A stretch of 64,000 nt of DNA from an uncultured Acidimicrobiales bacterium (GCA_951813555.1 OX638344.1:2757076-2821075), one strand, 5' to 3'; shown: positions 49,164 through 58,573, numbered from the stretch's first letter. Program-made: numbers and translations. Notes: generated by a model from the sequence alone, not told the origin.

Positions 49164-50270
49164 GTGACGACGACAACTACTGGATACAAACCCGACCTTG
49201 TCCCCACCGGCATGGAGGGCGGCGTCGACACCAACGCCCTGCCTTGGATCGAAACACCCCAGGCGCCGGGATGGCGGATCAAGCCACTTCGCGCGTCGAG
49301 AGAATCCGGTGTGTTCTCCGCGATCGTGGGACTCGACGCCGGGGTCACGTTGCGCCCCGCTGTGCATTTGGGTGCCACCGACTTGTTCGTGTTGTCGGGG
49401 CGCATGCGCTACACCCAAGAACCGCTTGCCGCAAGCATCGAGACGGGCACGTGGGGATACATTCCCGCCAACGCTCGCATCGAAGGCCTCGAGGTCGACG
49501 AGGAAACCGAGCTGTTGATGAACTTCTTCGGCCCGGTCGCCTTCCTCGGTGCCGACGGGCACAGTGTGACCAGCATCCTCACTGCACTGGACATACAGGC
49601 CGCGGCCCAAGCCAATGGCCTGGCGCTGGTGCCCAACACTTTGGCCGAGTGCATGGTGCCGCGCCCCCAGAACTCCGACCTATCGCCCGCGCCGCTCCGC
49701 ATCGCCGAGGATGCCGCCAACCAATTGTTGATGACTGCGGAGAACCGCCCGACAAATGCGACGACCCACCCTCATTTCGTGGACACCCGGGCGTTCGATT
49801 TCTTCTCCAATCCGAACGGGCCCGGCTTTGGCATAAAGGTCCTTCGGGTCAGCGAGGAGACCGGCCACGTTTCGATGATCATCAGGCACATCGGTGTCGC
49901 CGGGCCCCACTTCCACCTGGGTGCCGGCGACTTCCTGGTCATCAACGGCCGCATCGGGTATCGAGCCGGTCCGCCTGAGGGGTACGGGTCTGGAGTATGG
50001 TTCTACGAACCCGCTGGCGCCCGCCACGAAGCCACCCAGCAACTGGGCGACGAAGACCTCATCTACACCGCCAACATCTACGGCCCGATCCAGTTCGACG
50101 ACGGCCCCGGCACCCCAATCACCACGGTCTCGTCGTGGATGCAGTACAAGGCAACCGCCGAAATCGCCGGCACACCGATGGTGGCCAACGTTTTTGAAGG
50201 CGACACGTCGCTGCTGGCCTGGGCGCCCCTGGGCAGCGATCCCGCCGCAAGCAAAGGAGCGGTCCGTTGA
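49164..50270 (+). CDS. Bicupin protein (ChrR-like / dihydroxyacetophenone dioxygenase-like)
   Basis: The 368-residue protein has two cupin barrels. The first is around residues 60-130 (VTLRPAVHLGATDLFVLSGR) and the second around 235-310 (GVAGPHFHLGAGDFLVINGR, with HxH ligands). The first lacks the full His set, so only the second is likely to bind metal. Relatives cleave aromatic side chains. It starts at GTG 49164 and overlaps the monooxygenase gene by 4 bp. Confidence 0.78.
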   Translation: MTTTTTGYKPDLVPTGMEGGVDTNALPWIETPQAPGWRIKPLRASRESGVFSAIVGLDAGVTLRPAVHLGATDLFVLSGRMRYTQEPLAASIETGTWGYIPANARIEGLEVDEETELLMNFFGPVAFLGADGHSVTSILTALDIQAAAQANGLALVPNTLAECMVPRPQNSDLSPAPLRIAEDAANQLLMTAENRPTNATTHPHFVDTRAFDFFSNPNGPGFGIKVLRVSEETGHVSMIIRHIGVAGPHFHLGAGDFLVINGRIGYRAGPPEGYGSGVWFYEPAGARHEATQQLGDEDLIYTANIYGPIQFDDGPGTPITTVSSWMQYKATAEIAGTPMVANVFEGDTSLLAWAPLGSDPAASKGAVR

Positions 50271-50590
50271 TCCTCATCGTGGTCAAGTTCAAGACTAAAC
50301 CCGAGTGGTCTGACCGCTGGATCGACCTGGTCGACGAATTCACCAAGGCCACCCGGGCCGAGCCCAAGAACCTGTGGTTCGACTGGTCCCGCAGTGTCGA
50401 AGACCCCGACGAGTTCGTGTTGGTCGAAGCGTTTGAAGACGACGGAGCAGTGCCCCACGTCGAATCCGACCACTTCAAACAGGTCATGCAAGATATGCCC
50501 CAGGCCCTCGCTCAAACTCCCAAGATCATCAACACCACCATCGAGGGCGCCAACGAGTGGTCCCAGATGGGCGAGCTCAGCGTCGACTGA
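50267..50590 (+). CDS. ABM-type (YgiN-like) antibiotic biosynthesis monooxygenase domain protein
   Basis: This 107-residue ferredoxin-like dimeric barrel has ILIVVKFKTKPEWSDRWIDL, LWFDWSRSVEDPDEFVLVEAF and HVESDHFKQVMQDMPQAL, typical of the ABM family. Such proteins oxidise quinols or act as cofactor-free monooxygenases. The TTG start overlaps the bicupin stop, so the two probably work on the same substrate. Confidence 0.85.
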   Translation: MILIVVKFKTKPEWSDRWIDLVDEFTKATRAEPKNLWFDWSRSVEDPDEFVLVEAFEDDGAVPHVESDHFKQVMQDMPQALAQTPKIINTTIEGANEWSQMGELSVD

Positions 50591-50635
50591 TCATCCTCGA
50601 GGTTCGGCGCCCAAACAGGTTGGCCGCCCCGTCAC

Positions 50636-51553
50636 CTAGGAGGCCCGCTCAGCAGCCAGTTGGTCTTTCATCTCCTCGTAGCTGATCTCGCCGCGGAGCA
50701 TGCGCTGGGTGACTTTGGACAGCGGACTTCTCGGCCAACGGTCTTCGCCTACCAGATGGGCCTCGCTGGTAACCGAACCGTCTTCGGCAAACTGGTATGT
50801 GCGGTAACCGGGCGGCATCGTGGTGAAGTTCTCATGGTCGATGTTGACGGACAGCGACGGGCACTGGTGGATGGGTCGACCGGCAACCTCCAAAGTCGTA
50901 TTGGTGTGGGTATGGCCAGCTCCGATACCACGGATTTCCGGGGCCATTTCGATGAGTCGGGCGAACTCGGCGTCATGGTCGGCCATGTGGAAGAAGCCGA
51001 ACGCCCCCGGGGGATGGTGGGTCCAGACGAAGGCGTGCTCGGCGTCGCTCTGCTCGACGGTTTCGGCCATCCAAGCCACTTCAGCATCGCCGAAGCGTCC
51101 GTGTTTGTGCGTCCGGTCCTCGCGATCGACCAGCGATCCGTCTGGGCGCCGATCCCGCCCTTCTGCATTGGAGTCGGCAAATAGAAACAGCCAGCTCCCG
51201 ACCCGCAAAGTTCGCCCGTTGCTAACCCCCGGGCGGGGCAAAATGGCATCGAAGGGCACCTGTCGGTCGTGATTGCCTGGACACACCACCGCAGGCACCG
51301 GCAGACGGGCAAGCTTCTCAGCGATTTTCTGGTATTCGGCCTCGGTACCGTTGTGAGCGATGTCTCCGGTGATCACCACCAGATCCGGAGTGGGCCGACC
51401 TGAATCGAACGCCTCGCCGAAGACCGCATCCCAGGAGTCATCGGTATTGCGCGGCTCCCCCTCCGGCTCGGTACAGAAGTGCATATCCGAAAACTGCGTG
51501 ACTCGAAACACGTCCTGAGTCTTCCAAAGTCGCCAAGGCTGCACCACTGTCAT
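50636..51553 (-). CDS. Calcineurin-like metallophosphoesterase
   Basis: This 305-residue cytosolic enzyme has all five motifs: FSDMHF (D23, H25), VVITGDIAHNG, VVCPGNHDRQ, WTHHPPG and GAGHTHTN. It resembles the CpdA/GpdQ group that hydrolyses cyclic nucleotides or phosphodiesters. ATG 51553 is preferred. The frame start at 51604 overlaps the divergent gene that begins at 51594. Confidence 0.88.
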   Translation of the reverse strand: MTVVQPWRLWKTQDVFRVTQFSDMHFCTEPEGEPRNTDDSWDAVFGEAFDSGRPTPDLVVITGDIAHNGTEAEYQKIAEKLARLPVPAVVCPGNHDRQVPFDAILPRPGVSNGRTLRVGSWLFLFADSNAEGRDRRPDGSLVDREDRTHKHGRFGDAEVAWMAETVEQSDAEHAFVWTHHPPGAFGFFHMADHDAEFARLIEMAPEIRGIGAGHTHTNTTLEVAGRPIHQCPSLSVNIDHENFTTMPPGYRTYQFAEDGSVTSEAHLVGEDRWPRSPLSKVTQRMLRGEISYEEMKDQLAAERAS

Positions 51554-51593
51554 TTTTCCAGCACCGGCTAGGCGTCGAGTAGGTTCGAGCGCC

Positions 51594-52577
51594 GTGACGA
51601 GCATGATCCGACGGTTTTACGTCTTGCCATTGATGCCCGGGGTGCCCGACGTGAAGGCGCAGGAGATGATCGAGGTGTTGGGCGCCGCCGATCGCTTCAT
51701 ACCGGGCCTGTTGGATTCCTCCGCCGGCGTCGATCTCGACTCGCGCACGGTGCTGTGGGAGAACACCTTCGTCGACGAGGCCAGCTACTCCGGGCCCTAC
51801 ATGGTGCACCCCTACCACATCGGGGCCATCGACAATTACGTGATGCCCGACAGCCCCGAATGCATCACCGACAACACCTACGCCACGCGCTACACCACAC
51901 CCGACGCCACCCAGGTGGTGCGAGGCGGCATCCGCCGAGTGCTGCTGTTGAACGCAAGCACCGATGCCGACGCAGCAGCAATCGAAGCCCTCGCGGCGCA
52001 GCCCCAGGAGATGGCGGCATCCGCCTTCGGTGCCGACGACGTGGGGTGGGTGTCGCCCAAGGGCCGGGCCTGGACCCATATCTGGGAGCAGGCCTTCACC
52101 GACATGGCCCAGTTGAAGCGCCACCTCGACACACCCAACGGCATGGCCTGCTCGAGTGTGGAGGGCTTTGCCAGCCTCAGCATCAAGCTGAGCTCGCTGA
52201 AGACTTTCACCTGCCCGTTCGAACTCTCACCGGTCGAGCACCAGTCGCCCCCCACCACCCCGCCGGACACCTCCCCAGTGCTGTACACCATCACCGCCCG
52301 CACCTCAGTGGCCCACGCCGACACCTACGTCGAGTTGCTCGAACGCCACTACGACCCATTCATGGTCGAAGGCGGCTGCCCCCTCCTGAATCGCTGGCGC
52401 ACCGTCGATCAGGGCTATCTCGAGGCCGAGGTCCACTCCACCTGGCAGATCGACTCCCTTGCCGCCTACTGCGACCTCCGGGCCACAACCATCGCCGACC
52501 CGCACTGGACAGCCTTCGTCAAAGATGCCATGCCCCTGGTGCAGGGCGGATCTCGACGCTTCCACCACGCCGTATAA
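51594..52577 (+). CDS. Three-repeat Dabb/EthD-like alpha-beta barrel protein, function unknown
   Basis: The 327-residue protein appears to consist of three ferredoxin-like barrel units: residues about 5-105 (IRRFYVLPLMPGVPD ... YMVHPYHIGAIDNYV), 108-205 (GIRRVLLLNASTDADAA ... AQLKRHLDTPNG) and 225-327 (SPVLYTITARTSVAHADTYV ... TAFVKDAMPLVQGG). Each has the strand-helix-strand start and an Hx4-5 helix near its end, as in stress-responsive Dabb proteins. Single or double units are usual. No catalytic residue can be named. Confidence 0.65.
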   Translation: MTSMIRRFYVLPLMPGVPDVKAQEMIEVLGAADRFIPGLLDSSAGVDLDSRTVLWENTFVDEASYSGPYMVHPYHIGAIDNYVMPDSPECITDNTYATRYTTPDATQVVRGGIRRVLLLNASTDADAAAIEALAAQPQEMAASAFGADDVGWVSPKGRAWTHIWEQAFTDMAQLKRHLDTPNGMACSSVEGFASLSIKLSSLKTFTCPFELSPVEHQSPPTTPPDTSPVLYTITARTSVAHADTYVELLERHYDPFMVEGGCPLLNRWRTVDQGYLEAEVHSTWQIDSLAAYCDLRATTIADPHWTAFVKDAMPLVQGGSRRFHHAV

Positions 52578-52633
52578 GCGCCAACGCCGTCCGGCATGGG
52601 CAACAAGCTCAGATCACCGGAGCTCCGCTGTTG

Positions 52634-53635
52634 CTAGTTCCGTCGGAACATTGGGGGTGCCCACCCCGGGTATTCGGGCCTGAGGCTGCTGGCCTCGTCG
52701 AGTCGAGCCATGTCGACTGTTGACAGATCCAGATCCACGGTGCCGAGGTTGCCCTTGAGCTGCTCTTCGGTTCGCGCTCCCACAATGACGCTGGTGACGC
52801 CGGGCTTGTGCAGCAGCCATGCGAGGGAGACCTGCGCAACCGAGGTGCCATGGGCATCGGCGATCTCGCGAGCAACATCGACGATGTCGTGGCCCCGCTC
52901 CTCGTCGACCGGGGGCAGCGCCAACTGGGCACGGCGCCCCCCGACGGCGTTCGCTCCGCTGTACTTGCCCGTCAGGAATCCGCCCGCGAGGGGGCTCCAA
53001 ACCAGGATCCCGAGGCCGAGGTCGATCGATGCCGGAATGATCTCGCGCTCCAACTCCCGTCCGACCAGGGAGTAGTAGGCCTGCACTGAACAGCATCTTT
53101 CGAGACCGAGCTGACGGCAGATGCCGTCAGCCTTGGCCAGCTGCCACGCCGCATAGTTCGACACGCCGGCGTACCGCACCTTGCCCTGCTGCACGAGCTG
53201 GTCGAGGCCGCGCAACGTTTCCTCCAACGGGGTCGTCTTATCGAAGCTGTGCACCTGGTAGAGGTCGATCCAGTCCGTGCCGAGCCGTTGGAGGCTGTTC
53301 TCGCACTCGCGAATCATCGCCAGGCGGCTGCTACCGCCAGCGTTCGGCCCTTCACCCACTTGCGTGGTGAACTTCGTGGCGACGATCACGTCTTTGCGGC
53401 GAGATCCGAGCGCCTTGCCGAGCATGATCTCGGACTGACCCATCCCGTAGTTGTTGGCGGTGTCGAAGAGGTTCACACCCGCCTCGATCGACAGGTCGAC
53501 CATGCGGGTGGCAAGGTCTTGCCCGGTGCCGCCGATTCGCGCGCCGAACGTGCCGTCCTGGTGGTCGAACGTCATGGCACCGAGGGTGAGCTGGGACACG
53601 TAGAGGCCAGTGGCGCCAAGCGGGACGTACTTCAT
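52634..53635 (-). CDS. Aldo/keto reductase
   Basis: This 333-residue NADPH-dependent reductase has the catalytic tetrad D58, Y63 (NLFDTANNYG), K88 (VIVATKFT) and H129 (DLYQVHSFD), with the C-terminal VIVGARTEEQLKGNLG for the cofactor. AAGGAG 6 bases before ATG 53635 fixes the start. The upstream extension to 53956 only encodes a repeat and ADH antisense sequence. It is the last gene of the Liv transporter-dehydrogenase operon. Confidence 0.92.
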   Translation of the reverse strand: MKYVPLGATGLYVSQLTLGAMTFDHQDGTFGARIGGTGQDLATRMVDLSIEAGVNLFDTANNYGMGQSEIMLGKALGSRRKDVIVATKFTTQVGEGPNAGGSSRLAMIRECENSLQRLGTDWIDLYQVHSFDKTTPLEETLRGLDQLVQQGKVRYAGVSNYAAWQLAKADGICRQLGLERCCSVQAYYSLVGRELEREIIPASIDLGLGILVWSPLAGGFLTGKYSGANAVGGRRAQLALPPVDEERGHDIVDVAREIADAHGTSVAQVSLAWLLHKPGVTSVIVGARTEEQLKGNLGTVDLDLSTVDMARLDEASSLRPEYPGWAPPMFRRN

Positions 53636-53648
53636 CGTTGACTCCTTG

Positions 53649-53693
53649 TTGGTTTGAGCAAGGTTGGTTTGAGCGAGGTTGGTTTGAGCGAGA
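53649..53693 (-). repeat. Three tandem 15-bp repeats between the dehydrogenase and reductase genes
   Basis: TTGGTTTGAGCRAGG occurs three times in a row (53649, 53664, 53679), followed by a partial fourth unit at 53700. They fill most of the 68-bp gap between the alcohol dehydrogenase stop and the aldo/keto reductase ribosome-binding site. They may be replication slippage or a spacing element. Confidence 0.85.
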
Positions 53694-53703
53694 GCACGGT
53701 TGG

Positions 53704-54798
53704 TTAGAAAACAAGGACGGGTTTGACGACGCTGCCGTCGGCGCTGGCTGCTTCGACTTCGTTGATCTGGTCGAGGGGGAACTCGACGATCAGCTCGTGG
53801 AAGGGGAACACACCGTCGGCGTTGAGTTGGGCGAGGTGGGGGATGAATTCCGCTGGGGTGGAGTCGCCCTCCATGACGCCGGTGATGGTGCGGCCGCCGA
53901 TCATCGTCATGTAGTCGAGGACCAGTTCGCCGAGTCCGACGCCGGCCAGCGCACACGTACCGATGTTGTTGAGGCCGTTGACGACGGCCCGCACGACCGG
54001 GGCAGCGCCGGTGGCATCGAAGGCATAGTCAGCGCCGCCGCGCGTCGCCTCTATGATCGCTCCGGTCATTTCCACCGGGTCGCCGCTGAGCACGTGGGTT
54101 GCGCCGTACGCGGTGGCGAGGTCGAGTCGTTCCTGGTGGCGGTCGATGGCGATGATCGTTCCGGCCTCGGCAACCTTGGCGGCCATGATGGCGCTGAGCC
54201 CGAGTGCGCCGGCGCCGGCAACCACAAGCGATGACCCGGCTTCGACGCCGAGCGTGTTGAAGACCGTACCTGCGCCGGTTTGCACGCCGCAGCCCAGCGG
54301 GCCGAGACGGGCGAGGTCCAATGAGGAGTCCACCTTCACTACCGAGTTGGCGGCGGCGATGGTGTGGTTGGCGAACGACGACTGGCCGAAGTAGTGCGAC
54401 CCGACCCGGTCGCCGTTGGTGTCGGTGAACGCCGAGGTGCCGTCGGGGCGGCCGCCGGCTGTGTTGGCCATCGGGAAGTTGAAGCAGTACGGGAACCGCC
54501 CCTGGTTGCAGGCGGGGCAGTCGCCGCAGTTGTTGAACGACAGCACGACGTGGTCGCCGGGGGCCACGTGGGTGACGCCTTCGCCCACCGATTCGACCAC
54601 ACCGGCGCCCTCGTGGCCGTAGACCTGTGGGCCCATGAAGAACTCCGGTGGGAGTTCTCGGATGAGAACGTCGGTGTGGCACATGCCCGCGGCGACCATG
54701 CGGACCGCGACCTCGCCGGCCTGCGGTTCGCTTACCGTGAGCTCTTCGACTGTGAAGGGGTCCTGGCCCCCTCGAAGAACGGCTGCTCGTGTTTTCAT
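53704..54798 (-). CDS. Zinc-dependent medium-chain alcohol dehydrogenase
   Basis: The 364-residue protein has the catalytic zinc set C40 (AAGMCHTD), H62/E63 (YGHEGAG) and C170 (GPLGCGVQTGAG). The structural zinc lobe is C91, C94, C97, C105 (CGDCPACNQGRFPYC), and the Rossmann motif is VAGAGALGLSA. It resembles the aryl/benzyl-alcohol and class III-like dehydrogenases. It lies 38 bp downstream of livF on the same strand. Confidence 0.92.
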   Translation of the reverse strand: MKTRAAVLRGGQDPFTVEELTVSEPQAGEVAVRMVAAGMCHTDVLIRELPPEFFMGPQVYGHEGAGVVESVGEGVTHVAPGDHVVLSFNNCGDCPACNQGRFPYCFNFPMANTAGGRPDGTSAFTDTNGDRVGSHYFGQSSFANHTIAAANSVVKVDSSLDLARLGPLGCGVQTGAGTVFNTLGVEAGSSLVVAGAGALGLSAIMAAKVAEAGTIIAIDRHQERLDLATAYGATHVLSGDPVEMTGAIIEATRGGADYAFDATGAAPVVRAVVNGLNNIGTCALAGVGLGELVLDYMTMIGGRTITGVMEGDSTPAEFIPHLAQLNADGVFPFHELIVEFPLDQINEVEAASADGSVVKPVLVF

Positions 54799-54836
54799 CG
54801 GTACTCCCTTGTGTGGTTGGCGTTCGGCCAGTCGCC

Positions 54837-55547
54837 CTACGTGGGCACGCTGCCGTGGAGGTAGGAGGCCTGGATCTCGTCGAGACGTCCACTGAGCTCG
54901 TTGGCCGCACCGTCGAGGACCACCTCGCCGCGGTGTAGGACGTAGGCGCGATCGGCGTACTTGAGCGCAAGATGGGCGTGTTGCTCGACGAGCAGCACGC
55001 CGACCCCGCGTTGGTCTGCCGCTTCACGGGTGGCCTCCAAGAGCCGGGCCACGATCAGCGGGGCGAGACCGAGGGATATCTCGTCGGCCAGGAGCACGCG
55101 AACGTCTCCGGCCAGGGCTCTCGCCAGTGTCAGCATCTGCTGCTCGCCTCCCGAAAGCAGGCCTGCGGGGCGGTCGACCAGTGGCTCAAGCTCCGGGAAT
55201 GTCGCCAACGCGTCGTCCACCGGACCAGGACCCAGTTTGAGGTTGTCGAGCACATTCAGCGAACGGATGACCGATCGCTCCTCAAAGACATAGCGCACGC
55301 CACGGCGAGCGCGCCTGTGGAGAGGTTCGACCGAACGTTCGCCCATAAGCTCGGTGTACCCGTCTGATGCCTTCAAGAGGCCGGCCAGACCCATGAGGGT
55401 GGTGGACTTCCCCGCTCCGTTCGCGCCCATGAGCGCGACCACCTCGCCGGCGCGAACCTCGAGGTCCAGTGCCGACACGGCTGGTACCGCGCCATAGCTG
55501 AGCGAAAGGCCCCGTGCCCCAATCAGAACTTCAGGTCCGGAGCTCAC
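54837..55547 (-). CDS. livF: Branched-chain amino acid-type ABC transporter ATPase (LivF-like)
   Basis: The 236-residue ATPase has Walker A GANGAGKSTT, signature LLSGGEQQMLTLARAL and Walker B VLLADEISLGLAP, a typical LivF (TYELSLGL-like) region. Its start overlaps the upstream fusion gene by 4 bp. It pairs with the LivG domain at the end of that fusion protein. Confidence 0.93.
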   Translation of the reverse strand: MSSGPEVLIGARGLSLSYGAVPAVSALDLEVRAGEVVALMGANGAGKSTTLMGLAGLLKASDGYTELMGERSVEPLHRRARRGVRYVFEERSVIRSLNVLDNLKLGPGPVDDALATFPELEPLVDRPAGLLSGGEQQMLTLARALAGDVRVLLADEISLGLAPLIVARLLEATREAADQRGVGVLLVEQHAHLALKYADRAYVLHRGEVVLDGAANELSGRLDEIQASYLHGSVPT

Positions 55548-58500
55548 GCCGTCTCCTCCCCACCCACGGCATTGCCCAAATAGGACGACACGACGGCGGG
55601 GGAATTCGCGATCTCTTCCGGCGTGCCCTCGGCGATGACCACGCCGAAGTCGAGAGCGACGATGCGGTCACAGGTCCGCATGACCAGGCCGACGTCGTGC
55701 TCGATGAGCAGCACCGACATGCCCCAGTCTCTGGCCAGGCGGCGGATCAGCTGCTCGAGTTCGTCGGTGCTCGCCGCATCGAGCCCTGCTGCGGGCTCGT
55801 CCAGAAGGATGATCGAGGGGCTGGCCGCCAGCGCCCGCGCGATGGCCACCATTCGGCGTTTGGCATAGGGGAGTTCGTCAGGCTTGTTCTGCAGCACGTC
55901 GGCGAGGCCGAACTCGTTGATGGCGGCGATAGCGGATTCGGTGAGCTGTGGATTGCGAGGCCAGACCAGGTCGGTGACATATGGGCCCGCGCTCTTGGCG
56001 TCGGCTGCGGTGCGGATGTTGTCGAGCACCGTCATGTCCTCGAACAGCTCGAGCGACTGAAACGAACGAGCGATGCCTTGACGAGATCGCTGTGTAGCTG
56101 AACTGCTCGAGATGTCCGTGCCGTCGACGGCGATCCGGCCCGTTGCATTGACGAAGCCGGTAATGGCCTCGACCAGCGTGGTCTTGCCCGCACCGTTGGG
56201 ACCAATCAGGCCAACGATCTCTCCTGGGTGCACCGTGAGCCTGGCGGCGGAGAGCGCCTGGACATTTCCGAATGACACTGAGACGTTGTCGAGCGCCAGC
56301 GCCTTGGGCGGAACCTCGGTGATCGACTCGGGGGCTGCCATGTCGATGTTCTCGGTTCCGCTTCGGTCCACGATTTCCTTCGCCAGGACCGCACCGGCGA
56401 AGGCCAGCGCGAATACGCAGCCGGCCACGGTCCATTCCCATGTTCCGTCCAATTCCAGGTCGTCGCTGAGCCGTGTGGTCGCAGCGATGCCGAGCAGGCT
56501 GATCACGGTGATGACCGCAGCGGAGATCAGATGGCTGGCGAGCCTATACGCGGCGATGGCCACCACCACCCCGATCACGAGGATGATCCGCGCCAGGCTG
56601 ACCCGGTCGAAGTCGGTGCCCCTGACCCCGTCGGCTGTCCAGTTGGTGTGGATCGCCGCCAGCGAGATGACGAAGCCAAAAGCAGCGAGCAGGAGCAGCT
56701 TTGCCCGGGAAGGCTTCGCCAGCTTCTTGAAGCCCTCGACCAGGTAGGCGACGCCGCCGTGGGGTCGAAATATCACAAAGAGAACCAGCAGCCCGCCGGC
56801 CATAAGGCGCCACCAGTCCTTGGTGTCTACGAGGAGACCCACGAGACGTTCGGCCATGCCGCCTACTGCCAGGGTTCCGCCGGCCAGTGCTCCGCCGATG
56901 TACCCGATGCCCCCGAGCACACTGAACAGCACAATCTCGATGTTTCGGAACCTGGGGAAGCTGCTCCCGAAGACCAGGCTGGTGTTGGAGAACGCGATGA
57001 TTGCACCTCCGAGCGCGGCAAGCGCCGATGCCACCGCGAAGGCGTAGGTCTTCACTCCCAGGACGCTGATGCCCAGGCTCGCGGCCGCGTTCTCGTTGCC
57101 GCGCACTGCGATCATCCGGCGACCAATACGACCGCGTCGCAGGTTGGCCACTGCGATAGCGGCCACTCCGAGGAGGATGATGGCGAAGGTTGCGTACCGA
57201 GTTGGGTGCCTCCGGGCAAGGATGTCGATTCCGAAGATCGACGGTTCGGGAACCAGGGCCGGTTGGAAGTTGACGATGGAGTACTTGGGGTTGCTCAGGA
57301 CCATCGAGTCGATGACCACCGCCATGGCGAGCGTGATTATGGCCAGGTTCACCCCTCGAACCCGCAGCGCCGGCAGGGCGAGGAGCAGACCGAACGGGAT
57401 GGTCAAGCAGACGCCGACAACGACCGAAGCCAAGGTTGGAAGGCCCCAGATCCCGGCGGCGACCCTTCCGGCGAAGAGAGCACCCAAACCCGCCACCGCC
57501 CACTGAGCCAGACTGAGCTGCCCTGCCATACCGGTGAGCGCCACCAGCGAGAGCGCTACCACCGCAACCGACGTCCCGATGATGACCGCCCTGGTCCACG
57601 GTGTGTCGAACGTATGCACACTGCCGATCGTCAACACCACTGCGGCGACCACCATCTCGGGCCGAATCCGCCCAGTCCCGATGCTGGGCAACCGGTCGGC
57701 GGCGAAGCTGCGAAGCGGCAGCGCACGCCCCCGAACGATCAGCACCAGCACGATGGCGAGGAGAGGTACAGCAGGGCGAAAGCCCTTCGTGAAACCGGTG
57801 TCGTCGATGTAGAGCAACGCGAGACTCTGGGAGGCTCCTAATGCGAGCGCCGCGGCCACGGTACCCAGGTACGAGCGAAAGCCTCCAAGGAGCGCAGCGG
57901 CGAGTGCCGGGATGATGATGAGCGTGTGGCTCACCGGCTCGATGCCCAGCAGCCCGAACAGGAACGAGCCGCCGAGGCCGGCCAACGCGCCGCCCAGCGC
58001 CCAGTTCCCGGTCGCGATCAGACCAGGAGACCACCCCTGAGACGCGGCCACGTTTTCATTCTCCGCGACTGCGGCCGTAGCCAACCCGAATCGACTCGAC
58101 CGATACAACAGCCACAGGGCCAGCCCGAGCGCCACCGCCACCGCGAACAGATAGATGCGACTCTCGGGTATTCGGACATCTCCACCGAGATGCAGGATGT
58201 CGTTGGGCAAGAACGAATCGGGGGGCACGGGGTTCGGGTAGACGCGACGCCACACCTCTAGCCCGACGCTCAAAAGACCCAGGGTGGCAACCAAGCGGGC
58301 CAACGGTGACGACCCACGCATTGGACCCATGACCAGCACCTGGATTAGGGCACCGATCGCCGCACCTCCGAGGACGGCGGCGCCTATCGCGACGACGACT
58401 GGGACGTGCTGGTTGGCTTCGTAGTAGAAGGCGGCACCCGATAGCGCGATCGCGCCCTGAGAGAAGTTCACGACACCCGAGCCCCGGTAGACCAGCACCA

Positions 58501-58573
58501 GCCCCAGCGAGACCAGGGCGTAGATCGACCCGGTGCCCAGACCGAGAAGCACAAACTGTATGAACTCGCTCAT
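55544..58573 (-). CDS. LivH-LivM-LivG fusion: both permeases and one ATPase in a single polypeptide
   Basis: The protein is 1009 residues. Residues 1 to about 285 are a LivH permease (SIYALVSLGLVLVYRGSGVV). About 310-615 is a LivM permease (ALVALTGMAGQLSLAQWAVAG). About 625-740 holds roughly four extra membrane segments. 758-1009 is a LivG ATPase with Walker A GPNGAGKTT (791-799) and Walker B IILLDEP (921-927). Its signature reads LPYAKRR (from 901), with Ala in place of the usual Gly. With LivF and the lipoprotein it would import branched amino acids, amides or short acids. Confidence 0.92.
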   Translation of the reverse strand: MSEFIQFVLLGLGTGSIYALVSLGLVLVYRGSGVVNFSQGAIALSGAAFYYEANQHVPVVVAIGAAVLGGAAIGALIQVLVMGPMRGSSPLARLVATLGLLSVGLEVWRRVYPNPVPPDSFLPNDILHLGGDVRIPESRIYLFAVAVALGLALWLLYRSSRFGLATAAVAENENVAASQGWSPGLIATGNWALGGALAGLGGSFLFGLLGIEPVSHTLIIIPALAAALLGGFRSYLGTVAAALALGASQSLALLYIDDTGFTKGFRPAVPLLAIVLVLIVRGRALPLRSFAADRLPSIGTGRIRPEMVVAAVVLTIGSVHTFDTPWTRAVIIGTSVAVVALSLVALTGMAGQLSLAQWAVAGLGALFAGRVAAGIWGLPTLASVVVGVCLTIPFGLLLALPALRVRGVNLAIITLAMAVVIDSMVLSNPKYSIVNFQPALVPEPSIFGIDILARRHPTRYATFAIILLGVAAIAVANLRRGRIGRRMIAVRGNENAAASLGISVLGVKTYAFAVASALAALGGAIIAFSNTSLVFGSSFPRFRNIEIVLFSVLGGIGYIGGALAGGTLAVGGMAERLVGLLVDTKDWWRLMAGGLLVLFVIFRPHGGVAYLVEGFKKLAKPSRAKLLLLAAFGFVISLAAIHTNWTADGVRGTDFDRVSLARIILVIGVVVAIAAYRLASHLISAAVITVISLLGIAATTRLSDDLELDGTWEWTVAGCVFALAFAGAVLAKEIVDRSGTENIDMAAPESITEVPPKALALDNVSVSFGNVQALSAARLTVHPGEIVGLIGPNGAGKTTLVEAITGFVNATGRIAVDGTDISSSSATQRSRQGIARSFQSLELFEDMTVLDNIRTAADAKSAGPYVTDLVWPRNPQLTESAIAAINEFGLADVLQNKPDELPYAKRRMVAIARALAASPSIILLDEPAAGLDAASTDELEQLIRRLARDWGMSVLLIEHDVGLVMRTCDRIVALDFGVVIAEGTPEEIANSPAVVSSYLGNAVGGEETA

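Noticed and set aside
53649-53693. 15-bp repeats as a CRISPR or iteron origin
   Set aside because: There are only three adjacent units without spacers, no replication protein gene, and the site lies within an operon.
53636-53956. 107-residue N-terminal extension of the aldo/keto reductase
   Set aside because: It consists of antisense dehydrogenase sequence and the 15-bp repeats. AAGGAG precedes ATG 53635.
56531-57841. 436-codon plus-strand frame over the permease fusion
   Set aside because: It is a shadow of the membrane protein gene on the opposite strand, and the product is a charged low-complexity chain.
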